DNA of 15,608 nucleotides from Planctomycetota bacterium (GCA_002695115.1 NZOA01000044.1:20502-36109); one strand, 5' to 3'. Shown: positions 1 to 7,733, counted from the stretch's first letter. Translations and numbers: made by a program. The notes: generated by a model from the sequence alone, not told the origin.

Positions 1-113
1 GGCCTGTCCGGCCGGCTGACTACCCGGTGGAGCTCGAAGTCGGCCCCTCCCTGGTGGAGAACATCCAGGACAGGAATCGCGAAGGGACCCGAAGCGAGCA
101 GAGCGACCTTCAT
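1..113 (-). CDS. fmt: Methionyl-tRNA formyltransferase, N-terminal fragment (cut by window edge)
   Basis: On the minus strand an ATG at 113 opens a frame that stays open to the window edge (37 codons). The peptide begins MKVALLASGPFAIPVLDVL and continues to a VVSRPDR segment. This matches the start of Fmt, where a beta strand runs into a G-x-P-x-FA-x-P loop and about 30 residues later a V(V/T)-x-PDR motif, part of the formyl-tetrahydrofolate-binding Rossmann-like domain. Fmt formylates the methionine on initiator tRNA. The start overlaps the scpA stop as ATGA, and a purine-rich GGGAGAGGA lies just upstream inside scpA, so translational coupling is likely. The family call rests on the N-terminus only; a related formyltransferase-fold enzyme cannot be fully excluded. 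Confidence 0.8.
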   Translation of the reverse strand, partial: MKVALLASGPFAIPVLDVLHQGGADFELHRVVSRPDR

Positions 114-1000
114 TCCTCTCCCTCGCTGTCGTCCTCTTCAGCCGGCTCATCGGGCCCCGCCAGGGCCTCCTCTCCTTCGCCCCTGAGGAGATGTTTCTCG
201 GCCGGCCCCGTACCCGCGGCATTGCCCTCCTCGGCCTGGAGACGACGGGTTTCTTCTTCATCCCTGCACTGGACCCGGATCTCCTGCCCGAGCTCATCCT
301 GGATAACCTTGAGAACGTACTCCTTGGCGAGCTCCAGGATGGCGAGGAAATACCCGATGGCTTCGTTCTGCGTCCGAGCTCCCCTGAACAGATCCTCGAA
401 CAGGCAGCCCTCCTCCGGAGCGGCGCGAAGAGTCTCTTTCACCTCCTCGATGAATTCCGCGATCGGCCGATCCTCGAGCATGATCTCGTGGGGCACGCGC
501 CGCCCAATCGCCAGCTGGATGCGATGGAAGGCTGTGAGCAGATCCCAGACATCTGTATTGCCCAGCGGCAGGGGCTCTGTAACATCCTCTGCATCGATGG
601 ACAGCTTCTGCGCGGGGCGCACGTACCGTCGCTTGTGCGCGTCGATCTTCTTTTCGAGCAGCAGCGCGCGCTCCTTGAATTTCTTGTACTCCAGGAGCTG
701 CTTCACCAATTCCAGGCGAGGATCCTCGTATTCCTCGTCTTCACCTTCGAGAACTTCGCGCGGCAGAAGCAGCTTGGATTTGACCTCCATCAGGCGAGCC
801 GCCATGACGAGAAATTCCCCCGAGACGTTGGGGTCGATCTCCCGCAGGTAATCGAGGTGCTCATGGTATTGTTCGATCACCCTGGAAACCGGTATGTCAA
901 AGACATCGACCTCGTCTTTTCGGATGAGGTAGAGAAGCAGGTCGAGGGGACCGCTATAGGTCTCTACCGTCGCGCGGAAATCCGGATGGGGTTTGGCCAT
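110..1000 (-). CDS. scpA: Segregation and condensation protein A (kleisin subunit of SMC-ScpAB)
   Basis: A 296-aa protein. The N-terminal kleisin signature is clear: Y-SGPLDLLLYLIRKDEVDVF at about residues 15-34, IP at 36-37 and EQY at 43-45, then GEFLVMAARLMEVKSKLLLP at 61-80. These are the SMC-neck-contacting helices of ScpA. A C-terminal winged-helix-like segment (about 205-250) is followed by an acidic Glu/Asp/Gly tail (about 265-296). ScpA bridges SMC heads with ScpB to form the bacterial condensin that compacts and segregates the chromosome. I chose the ATG at 1000 because AGGAAGAGG lies 4 bases upstream and MAKPHPDF starts next to the conserved domain. An in-frame TTG at 1018 overlaps the glyS stop (TTGA) and would add six residues. 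It sits between glyS and fmt; no scpB is visible in the window. Confidence 0.93.
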   Translation of the reverse strand: MAKPHPDFRATVETYSGPLDLLLYLIRKDEVDVFDIPVSRVIEQYHEHLDYLREIDPNVSGEFLVMAARLMEVKSKLLLPREVLEGEDEEYEDPRLELVKQLLEYKKFKERALLLEKKIDAHKRRYVRPAQKLSIDAEDVTEPLPLGNTDVWDLLTAFHRIQLAIGRRVPHEIMLEDRPIAEFIEEVKETLRAAPEEGCLFEDLFRGARTQNEAIGYFLAILELAKEYVLKVIQDELGQEIRVQCRDEEETRRLQAEEGNAAGTGPAEKHLLRGEGEEALAGPDEPAEEDDSEGEE

Positions 1001-1004
1001 CGAT

Positions 1005-1013
1005 CCTCTTCCT
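1005..1013 (-). promoter_or_regulatory. Ribosome binding site choosing the scpA ATG
   Basis: On the minus strand AGGAAGAGG ends 4 bases before ATG at 1000. It supports this ATG over the TTG at 1018 that overlaps the glyS stop codon. Confidence 0.6.
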
Positions 1014-1014
1014 G

Positions 1015-2676
1015 TCAAGAATCAGCCAGCCGGCCGGCGACCACCTGCAGGGCCTCGTCAATCTTGATCCGTTCCTGTTCGGTGGTGTCGCGGTCACGGA
1101 TGGTTACCGTCCCATCCTCGAGGGACTCGCCATCAACGGTCAGGCAATAGGGGGTGCCGACCTCGTCATGGCGTGCGTAGCGCTTGCCCACCTGGTGCTG
1201 CTCATCGTATTTCGCATTGATGCCGGAATTGAAGAACTGCTGGACGATTTCCCTCGCCAGCTCCGGCATTCCATCTCTCTTTACCAGGGGCAGCACGGCG
1301 ACCTTATAGGGCGCCAGGCGCGGATGCAGCTTCAGCACGCGCCGGGTCTTCACCTTGCCCTGCGCGTCCGGGCGCGGGCTGTCGTAGCAGAAGGCATCGA
1401 GGAGGTACATGAGCGTGGTCCTCGTGGCCCCCGCGGCCGGCTCGACCACATAGGGCGTGTAGTGAACGCCCTTCTTGCCCGTCTCCGGGTTTTCCTTCTC
1501 CGGGTCGAAATAGGTCAGGCGCACGCCGGAGTGCTCGGAGTGTTTCTTGAGATCGTAGTCGGTCCGGCTGGCGATCCCCTCGAGCTCTCCCCAGCCCCAG
1601 GGATACTCGTACTCGATGTCGTAGCAATCATCGGCGTAGTGGGCCAGCTCTTCGGGCTCGTGCTGGCGCAGCCGGAACCTCGAGGGGTCGTTGGCGTAAC
1701 GCTGGTACCAGCTCAGGCGCTCGTCCTTCCAGAAATCGAGCGCCTCCTTTTGCTTGCCCGGCTCGACGAAGTACTCCATCTCCATCTGCTCGAACTCACA
1801 GGACCGGAAGATGAAATGCTCCACGGTGATCTCGTTGCGGAAGGACTTGCCCATCTGGGCGATACCGAAGGGCACCTTGAGAGAAAGCGCCTGCTGGATA
1901 TTGGCGAACTGGACGAACATCGCCTGCGCGGTTTCCGGTCTCAGGTAGACGGCGTTCTCGCCGATCTTTTCCTCGATGATCGCCGTGGCCTCATCGCGGG
2001 AGAGAGCCTTGCCCTCGATGGCCCTGGCGAGCCGCTGGACCGGATCGACCGGCCCCAGGCTGGTGCGGAACATGAGGTTGAACTGCCTCTCGTCGCTCAG
2101 GAAGGGACAGCCGATCTCCGGGCTTACATACCCCCGGTAGGGGAATGTTTCAGCGGCCTCGTCGGAATCATCGGCGAAGAAGCCGAAGGTCTCTTCATCG
2201 ATCACCTTCAGGCCCTCCAGAACCTTGCCCCTGCGCCTGAGCTCGATGCCGAAGCGCTCCGTGATGGCCTTGTGGTAGGCCTTCGCCTGCCCCTTGTCGC
2301 CGCAGGCGATCGGCAGGTCGGCCCCCGGCTCCGGCCTGGGGGCGTTGTCAGCACGGAACCGTTCCTTGCTGATAAGACAATCCACAAGCGGGTCGGCGAA
2401 ACCAGCGAGGTGCCCTGACGCCTTCCAGACATTCGTATGCATGATGATCGAGGCATCGAGCCCTACGATATCTTCGCGCTCATGCACCATGGCACGCCAC
2501 CATTCGTTCATGATGTTGCGCTTGAGCTCGGCTCCAAGCGGACCATAGTCATAACAACTCTTGAGGCCGCCGTAGATCTCGCTGGACTGGAAAATGAAAC
2601 CCCGCTGCTTGCACAGCGAGATGATCTCCTTCATGAGGTCGAGCTCGTCTTCGGGAGCCGCCTGCGGGGCGTTCAT
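1015..2676 (-). CDS. glyS: Glycyl-tRNA synthetase, class II, single-chain homodimeric type
   Basis: A 553-aa protein that charges tRNA-Gly. It belongs to the archaeal/eukaryotic/Thermus-type alpha2 family, not the alpha2beta2 GlyQ/GlyS type (the symbol follows common usage; glyQS is also used). Landmarks are YDYGPLG (42-48), FNLMF near 199-203, VYLRPETAQ (243-251), motif 2 around FRNE (279-282), a motif 3 GATRTTLMYLLDAF segment with Arg419, and an anticodon-binding domain from about 430 to the end with the usual GKRYARHDEVGTPYC stretch. About 30 residues are inserted between FNLMF and VYLRPETAQ, and the chain is somewhat longer than Thermus-type enzymes. The ATG at 2676 is preferred over an upstream in-frame codon at 2769 because AAGGA lies 4 bases before it and the family homology begins about here. 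The stop overlaps the possible TTG start of scpA. Confidence 0.96.
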   Translation of the reverse strand: MNAPQAAPEDELDLMKEIISLCKQRGFIFQSSEIYGGLKSCYDYGPLGAELKRNIMNEWWRAMVHEREDIVGLDASIIMHTNVWKASGHLAGFADPLVDCLISKERFRADNAPRPEPGADLPIACGDKGQAKAYHKAITERFGIELRRRGKVLEGLKVIDEETFGFFADDSDEAAETFPYRGYVSPEIGCPFLSDERQFNLMFRTSLGPVDPVQRLARAIEGKALSRDEATAIIEEKIGENAVYLRPETAQAMFVQFANIQQALSLKVPFGIAQMGKSFRNEITVEHFIFRSCEFEQMEMEYFVEPGKQKEALDFWKDERLSWYQRYANDPSRFRLRQHEPEELAHYADDCYDIEYEYPWGWGELEGIASRTDYDLKKHSEHSGVRLTYFDPEKENPETGKKGVHYTPYVVEPAAGATRTTLMYLLDAFCYDSPRPDAQGKVKTRRVLKLHPRLAPYKVAVLPLVKRDGMPELAREIVQQFFNSGINAKYDEQHQVGKRYARHDEVGTPYCLTVDGESLEDGTVTIRDRDTTEQERIKIDEALQVVAGRLADS

Positions 2677-2746
2677 TCGATCCTTGAGGTCCCTTCTGAG
2701 AAAAGCGGGAAAACGTTTAGAGCAAAAGAGTTGCGTCAGGAACGTG

Positions 2747-2774
2747 ATTATTTCTCTCAGGCCCTTCAAGTCAA
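2747..2774 (-). promoter_or_regulatory. Candidate sigma70-type promoter of glyS-scpA-fmt
   Basis: On the minus strand TTGACT (2774-2769) and AATAAT (2752-2747) are separated by 16 bases. Each matches five of six consensus positions. Transcription would start near 2740, leaving a leader of about 64 nt before the glyS ATG. This is the best -35/-10 pair I found in the divergent region. Confidence 0.55.
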
Positions 2775-2824
2775 CCTATATCAAGCCTCGACGGTAGCCC
2801 GGCCGGCCGACGCGGCCTCCTCAT

Positions 2825-2865
2825 CCAGACAGGGAAACTGCGGGTTTCTCACCTGTAGTGTCTGG
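2825..2865. repeat. Nested stem-loop in the intergenic region
   Basis: CCAGACA (2825-2831) pairs with TGTCTGG (2859-2865). Inside it GAAAC (2834-2838) pairs with GTTTC (2844-2848) across a 5-nt loop, and CAGG/CCTG offers an alternative outer pairing. It lies upstream of the candidate glyS promoter, so it may be a leader structure of a longer transcript, a DNA-binding site or fortuitous. No T-tract follows on either strand. Confidence 0.4.
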
Positions 2866-2895
2866 AAATCACCCCCTCCATCAACTAATCTTGGT

Positions 2896-2918
2896 AATTG
2901 TCAATTCCATGAATTGAC
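2896..2918. promoter_or_regulatory. Overlapping AT-rich palindromes, candidate operator
   Basis: AATTG-T-CAATT (2896-2906, perfect) overlaps GTCAATTC-CAT-GAATTGAC (2900-2918, perfect 8-bp arms with a 3-bp spacer). Together they give three alternating AATTG/CAATT half-sites in an otherwise GC-rich intergenic region between divergent genes, which looks like a transcription-factor site. A consensus TTGACA also reads leftwards here (2904-2899), but I see no good -10 at the right distance. Confidence 0.45.
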
Positions 2919-3089
2919 CGGGCGGCGCAGGTCTTTTCGTCCCTGTCCCGACCGCGAAAGTCGTTTGCAAAAACAGGGTCTTGCTGGGCGTGAACGATCG
3001 CCCCCGGCGACCGCTCTTCAGCGGGTTTAAACGAGTTCAAGACGCGCACAGCGCTCGCGGCATACGCGGATTGCCACATTCATATGGTT

Positions 3090-3095
3090 GGGAGG
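3090..3095 (+). promoter_or_regulatory. Shine-Dalgarno site of the large secreted protein
   Basis: GGGAGG lies 5 bases before ATG 3101. It decides this start over an upstream in-frame codon at 2981 that would put 40 residues in front of the signal peptide. Confidence 0.75.
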
Positions 3096-3100
3096 TTTCA

Positions 3101-6100
3101 ATGTCCTGTCATCGGTTCGTTTCTCTATGTTCCAGAGTCCTTACGGTCCTGATGTTGATCGCTTTCACGGCGCCCGCGGCGCGGGCCCAGACGGACGATA
3201 ACGGTTTCTTCACCGAGTACCTGGTCGCCGCCGCCTACTCAGGTCCGGGCTGCAACCCGAACCAGCTGGCCGCCGCCGATTTCCTCTGCGATGGCGACAA
3301 CAGCGAAAGTGACATCATCCCCGAAGAGGGACTCATCCTCATGCCCCCCGTCCTCGAAGCCGAGGATTGTGAAGGGAACGTCCCGCCAGCGCTTTTCGGT
3401 ACCTTTCATCCCAGCGCGCCGCTGGATCTCGACGGTAATCTTCCGGTCGTCATCCAGATGACCGAGGGAGATCTGCTTAATTTCGAAACGCAGGCCCCCG
3501 GAGCCGACAACGCCATGGGCTACGCCTGGGTCTACGTCGAGAACGTCACCGACTCTCCGCTTGTCATGAGAATGGGCATCGCCAGCGACGACACCATCCA
3601 GGTCAAGGTCAACCGGGTAGAGGTCTTCAGCCTCGGCGTCTGCCGCGGCTGGGGCGGAGCCGGCACCACCCAGAACACCTTCCCCGTCACCCTGCAGCCC
3701 GGCGGCAACCTCATCCAGTTCAAGGTCTGGGATGGCGGCGGCGGCTGGGGCATGAGGGCCCGCTTTGAAGATCCCACCGGCTGTGGAGCGGTCCGCAGCG
3801 GCGATGGCCAGATCGAGGTCAGCGTCGAACCGCTCGAGCTCTGGCAATCTCCCGCCTCGCGATCGGTAAGCGTAGATGGAGAGGCTCCCGGAGAGGTGAC
3901 GGCCAGCGTATCGATCGCCATCAACGCCGGCGGTGGATCCTACGACCTCGAAGAAAGCTACGACCGCGCCTGGGAGGCCAGTGACGTCTCCCCGGAGCCG
4001 ACCGTGAACGAGCCCGGCAGGCTCGCCTGGGAAGGCATCACGGCGGCGACCGTCAGCTACACCCTGGGCCGCTCGGGAGCCTGGACCATCAGCAGCTTCT
4101 CCGGCACGGCGAACATCGGCGACACCGAATATCCGGTGGGCGGCGCGACGAACCTCTCAAGCGGCCTCTCCAGCCATGTCGGCGAGATTCTCGTGACCCC
4201 GGCCTATACGATGGCCGGCGGCGTCCAGGGCTGCAATATCAGCGTCGAGCAGATGAACGGCCCCTGGATTAACGATGCGGACGAGATCTCCGATGAAACA
4301 ATCATTCCCGAGGAGGGGCTGATCTTCAATATCGACTTCGAAGGCGAGAGCCAGATCGCGGGGCTGGGGCTCATGGGCCCCGACCAGGAGGCGCTCTTCC
4401 TCGACTTCCCCGGCGACCCGTTCAGCGAATCCATCCTTGTGCGGGCGACTTCAGCCGACGGATTCTACGATTTCCAGCGCGCCGACATCTTCGGCACCGA
4501 CGTCGAGCAGGTGATGTGTGCTGCCTTCTTCTACGCCATCAACGACAGCGATGAGCCCATCCGCGTCGGCATCGGCTTCGGCTCGGATGACGCCGGCACG
4601 GTCCGCGTCAACGGCCGACCCGTGATCACCACCCCGCGCTGCGCCGGGCATCCGGGCTTCACCGACAAGGGCTCCGCCCAGCTCGACCCCGGTAAGAACC
4701 TCGTCTCGGTCTACACCTTCGAAAACGGCGGCGGCTACAATATGTGCATCCGCTTCGAAGATGAGAACTTCGAGCCCCTGCCGATTCCCACCACCATCGA
4801 TCCGACCGGCTACGAGCCGGGCGAAGAGGCCCACCCCGAGCCGGAGCCCGAGGGGCCCGGCAATGGCGACATCGCCATCCACGACAGCCCCGTCATTCGC
4901 GAGGTGCTGTTGACCCCCGCCTTCGACCTGGCGGTCTGGAACGGCTGCAACATTCCCATCGACGTTATGGGCGAAGAATGGATCAGCGATATCGACGGAG
5001 AGGTCTCCGATGAGACCATCGTCCCCGAGGACGGGCTGGTCTTCCTTCCCGATTTTGGCGGCAGCGCCCAGGAGATCAGCGGCTTCACCAACCTCGGGGT
5101 CTCCGCGCTCGATCGCTTCTGGACTATACCGGTCGATGCGTTTGACACCGAGGCGATGCTCGCACCCATGTCATCTCCCAACGGCGTCTACGACCTGCAG
5201 GGAGGAAACGCCTTCCAGGCGAACGTAGAACGGTGCATGTGCGTGGCCTATACCTACGTCATCAACGATTCCGAGGTGGGCCGCTGTATCCAGCTGGGAA
5301 TCGGCTCGGATGACTCCATCTCGGTCAAGGTCAATGGCCGCCCCGCCGGGGCCTTTTCGCACTGCGCTCCGCACAACCCGTTTTCCTTCAAGATCCCCGT
5401 CTGGCTCGACCCAGGCAAGAACATGATCGCGATCGCCACCTACGAAAACGGCGGCGGCTACATCATGTGCGCGCGTTTCGAAGACGAGAACGGCACGCCG
5501 ATAGCGATGCCGCATACCATCGATCCGACGGGCTACGATCCCGAAGACCACGGCAACGCCGCGGACGGCTGCTCCAACGAACCTGTCGACCCCGCGCCCT
5601 ATCTGCGCGGCGGACCCTCCAACGGTTTCATCACCGAGTGGCTGGTCAACGCCCAGCAGTTTGAGTCGGTAACCGCCGGCAACGCCCCGTCCCAGGCCTT
5701 TATCGAGGACTACGTCTCCCAGAACGGCGGCCCCCCGGACATCGACAGCATCTTCGAAGGCGCCATCGTCGAGGCCGGCATCTCGGGCCTGATCACCAGC
5801 GGCGTACGCGAGAGCGAATGCGGCTTCACCTCGCTCGTGCGGGCAAGCGGCTATGACCTCAATGCCGGCGATCCCGGCCTCTTCAACGGCGAGGTCTACT
5901 ACGGCGGCGGCGACCAGTACACCGCGGTCATGTTCACCTTCGTCAACAACGTCAGCGATGACGACCTCCAGGCCTGGTTCGGCCTGTCGAGCGACGATGG
6001 CGCGACCCTCTACGTCAATGGAGAGGTCGCCGTGGAGTTCCTGACGACGCGCGGCTTCGGCGGCGCCAACGAGATCCAGACCCGGGCATCATCCCCGGCC

Positions 6101-7699
6101 ATCCTCGAACCCGGCCTCAACCTCATCATGCTGGGCTACAACGAGGCCGGCGGCGGCTCCGGAGCCCGGATCGCCATGTTCAGCGACTCCTGCTTCAGGA
6201 CCGCGTTCACCGAGGACGAGGTGTCGGTCAGCGCCGACAACCCCGAATTCGGCGGCGGGGATTCAGTGCGCGCGACCCGCTCGATCGGCGCGATCAACTG
6301 CGATGGCGGCGCCACCGTCACCATCACCTTCAGTGTTCCCGGAGACCAGGCCATCACCGTCGAGGTGCAGGAAGACCTGCCGGAGAACACGGTGGGGGAG
6401 AACCCGTCCGCCGGCGATTTCAGCGCTGACGGCTCGCGTCTCAGCTTCACCGGCGAGGTGAGTGATGGCGACGCCCTCACCTACGACATTGTCGACGCCC
6501 TGCCGGGCGCGAGCTTCTGCCTCGGAACGGTGGACGGCGTCCCGATCGGGGGGGACTCGGTCCTACGCCCCGGCGCAGACCTGTGCGACTTCTCAGGCGA
6601 GCTCTACATCAACTGCGGAGGCCCCGAGTTCGTCGATGACATAGGTCGTGTCTGGCTCGAGGACACCATCGAGAACCCGAGCCCCTACCTGCGCAGCCCC
6701 AACGTCCATACCGCGAACTTCGGGTTGGGCTTCACCGGCGTCGATGTCGAGACCGATGAATACATCTTCGACATGGCCTTCCAGCAGGATATCTTCCCGG
6801 CCGAACGGTGGGATGACGGCGATGTCATCTACGAGTTCACCGGCCTGCCGCCGGGCACCTACGAGGTTGTTCTGTTGTTCGCGGAGTTCTGCTGCAGCGA
6901 CGGCTGCCTCGACATCGAAGACCCCGCACGCTCCGGCGCTCCCTGCCGGGTCTTTGACATCCGCATCAACGGCGAGCTGGTCCGCGACCAGTTCTCCCAG
7001 GCCCTTGAGGCCGCCCGCCTCCTGGGAGTCGATCCAGCCGGCCAGGCCGGCTACCGTGTCGGCGTCTCGGTGGTGGAGGAGGTCGCCACCGAGGGTTCCA
7101 TCGAGATCGTGCTCGACGACCTCGGTGGAGGCAACCCGCCCGAGAACGCGGGCATCAAGGCTATCGCCATCCTCGCAACAGACGGGCCCGCGCCCCTGCC
7201 GGACGAGATCTGCAACAACGGTATCGATGACGACCGTGACGGCGACGCCGATTGCGACGACAACGACTGCGCCGATCACGCCGCCTGTATCCCGGACGAG
7301 ATCTGCGACAACGGCATCGACGATGACCGCGACGGCGACGCCGATTGCGACGACAACGACTGTGTCGACGACGCCTCCTGCGCCGAGCCCGGCGGGACGA
7401 CCTTCGTCCGCGGCGACGCGAACTCCGACGGCAGCATCAACCTGACCGACGGCGTCGTGCCGCTGCTCTTCCTGTTCTCCGGCGGAGCCCCGCCGGCCTG
7501 CCTGGACGCGGCCGACACCAACGACACCGGCAGCGTCGAAATCACGGACGCCATCATCATCTTCAGCTGGCTGTTCACGGGCGGCGCCGCGCCGGCGGAG
7601 CCCTCTCCGGTCAGCCCCGGCTACAGGCGGGAGGAGTGCGGCCCGGATGCGACCGATGACGGCATCGATTGCGCCCGTCCATCGCCTGTCTGCCAGTAA
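3101..7699 (+). CDS. Large secreted modular protein: PA14-like repeats, Ig-like modules, malectin-like domain, dockerin-like C-terminus
   Basis: A 1532-aa protein. I chose the ATG at 3101 because GGGAGG sits 5 bases upstream and a Sec signal peptide follows at once (residues 1-29, cleavage after ARA). Four PA14-like beta-sandwich modules follow, at about 33-230, 361-570, 601-812 and 840-1031. Each carries a 'G-x-x-SDD ... V-(N)-G-x' signature (SDD at 162, 495, 736, 964). Between or after them lie two Ig-like modules (about 237-352 and 1041-1155). A malectin-like domain starts with ELYINCGGPEFVDD at about 1167 and ends near 1360. Next come two EIC-x-NGIDDDRDGDADCDD repeats (about 1368-1430). 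The tail is dockerin-like (about 1437-1510), with loops DANSDGSINLTD and DTNDTGSVEITD that look calcium-binding. No catalytic domain is visible, so a carbohydrate-binding or structural role at the cell surface is inferred, not shown. It stands alone between divergent glyS and a convergent oxidoreductase. Confidence 0.9.
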   Translation: MSCHRFVSLCSRVLTVLMLIAFTAPAARAQTDDNGFFTEYLVAAAYSGPGCNPNQLAAADFLCDGDNSESDIIPEEGLILMPPVLEAEDCEGNVPPALFGTFHPSAPLDLDGNLPVVIQMTEGDLLNFETQAPGADNAMGYAWVYVENVTDSPLVMRMGIASDDTIQVKVNRVEVFSLGVCRGWGGAGTTQNTFPVTLQPGGNLIQFKVWDGGGGWGMRARFEDPTGCGAVRSGDGQIEVSVEPLELWQSPASRSVSVDGEAPGEVTASVSIAINAGGGSYDLEESYDRAWEASDVSPEPTVNEPGRLAWEGITAATVSYTLGRSGAWTISSFSGTANIGDTEYPVGGATNLSSGLSSHVGEILVTPAYTMAGGVQGCNISVEQMNGPWINDADEISDETIIPEEGLIFNIDFEGESQIAGLGLMGPDQEALFLDFPGDPFSESILVRATSADGFYDFQRADIFGTDVEQVMCAAFFYAINDSDEPIRVGIGFGSDDAGTVRVNGRPVITTPRCAGHPGFTDKGSAQLDPGKNLVSVYTFENGGGYNMCIRFEDENFEPLPIPTTIDPTGYEPGEEAHPEPEPEGPGNGDIAIHDSPVIREVLLTPAFDLAVWNGCNIPIDVMGEEWISDIDGEVSDETIVPEDGLVFLPDFGGSAQEISGFTNLGVSALDRFWTIPVDAFDTEAMLAPMSSPNGVYDLQGGNAFQANVERCMCVAYTYVINDSEVGRCIQLGIGSDDSISVKVNGRPAGAFSHCAPHNPFSFKIPVWLDPGKNMIAIATYENGGGYIMCARFEDENGTPIAMPHTIDPTGYDPEDHGNAADGCSNEPVDPAPYLRGGPSNGFITEWLVNAQQFESVTAGNAPSQAFIEDYVSQNGGPPDIDSIFEGAIVEAGISGLITSGVRESECGFTSLVRASGYDLNAGDPGLFNGEVYYGGGDQYTAVMFTFVNNVSDDDLQAWFGLSSDDGATLYVNGEVAVEFLTTRGFGGANEIQTRASSPAILEPGLNLIMLGYNEAGGGSGARIAMFSDSCFRTAFTEDEVSVSADNPEFGGGDSVRATRSIGAINCDGGATVTITFSVPGDQAITVEVQEDLPENTVGENPSAGDFSADGSRLSFTGEVSDGDALTYDIVDALPGASFCLGTVDGVPIGGDSVLRPGADLCDFSGELYINCGGPEFVDDIGRVWLEDTIENPSPYLRSPNVHTANFGLGFTGVDVETDEYIFDMAFQQDIFPAERWDDGDVIYEFTGLPPGTYEVVLLFAEFCCSDGCLDIEDPARSGAPCRVFDIRINGELVRDQFSQALEAARLLGVDPAGQAGYRVGVSVVEEVATEGSIEIVLDDLGGGNPPENAGIKAIAILATDGPAPLPDEICNNGIDDDRDGDADCDDNDCADHAACIPDEICDNGIDDDRDGDADCDDNDCVDDASCAEPGGTTFVRGDANSDGSINLTDGVVPLLFLFSGGAPPACLDAADTNDTGSVEITDAIIIFSWLFTGGAAPAEPSPVSPGYRREECGPDATDDGIDCARPSPVCQ
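4181..5536 (+). repeat. Internal tandem duplication of a ~240-residue PA14-like module
   Basis: Modules 2 and 3 of the large secreted protein are close copies with a period of about 717-723 bp. Matching blocks are E-(I/V)-L-x-TPA, GCNI, SDETI(I/V)PE(E/D)GL(I/V)F, the SDD loop, VNGRP, LDPGKN, ENGGGY, RFEDEN and TIDPTGY. Module 1 shares IIPEEGLI and the SDD/RFED blocks. Module 4 keeps only the SDD/VNG core and begins with an ITEWLV motif instead. The pattern fits a recent duplication of one module in an older repeat series. Confidence 0.8.
7202..7387 (+). repeat. Two tandem 93-bp Asp/Cys-rich repeats
   Basis: Units 7202-7294 and 7295-7387 each encode 31 residues starting DEIC-(N/D)-NGIDDDRDGDADCDD and continuing NDC, with most differences at third codon positions. 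Motifs of this type are frequent linkers in secreted proteins of planctomycetes and myxobacteria. The Asp-x-Asp-x-Asp spacing suggests calcium binding, and the three Cys per unit could form disulfides. Confidence 0.85.
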
Positions 7700-7733
7700 G
7701 CTGAAGCGGGCGGGCTGAGGCCCGCGCGCGAAA

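Larger units (their letters stand above)
2677..3100. other. Divergent intergenic region between glyS and the large secreted protein
   Basis: A 424-bp stretch without a credible gene. Reading left to right it holds the glyS leader and candidate promoter (2677-2774), a GC-rich palindromic patch with GGCCGGCC near 2802, a stem-loop (2825-2865), an AT-rich island with overlapping palindromes (2896-2918), and a leader for the rightward gene. That leader contains a small CCGCT/AGCGG hairpin (3011-3024), the octamer GTTTAAAC right after it, and the GGGAGG ribosome binding site. I could not find a convincing -35/-10 pair for the rightward gene. I saw no T-box or glycine riboswitch signature on the glyS side. 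Confidence 0.7.

Noticed and set aside
1168..2418. 416-codon open frame on the plus strand opposite glyS
   Set aside because: It is fully antisense to a highly conserved synthetase; long open antisense frames are expected in GC-rich coding DNA, and the product is a low-complexity Leu/Gly/Arg/Asp mix with no recognisable motif.
2677..2900. T-box or glycine riboswitch in the glyS leader
   Set aside because: The conserved T-box core and the glycine aptamer core are absent; only generic hairpins are present.
3084..3152. Possible 22-codon upstream frame starting in CATATG and overlapping the start of the large secreted protein
   Set aside because: No ribosome site precedes it and the GGGAGG clearly serves ATG 3101.
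7202..7387. Tandem repeats as a CRISPR-like array
   Set aside because: Only two adjacent units without spacers, both in frame within a coding region.
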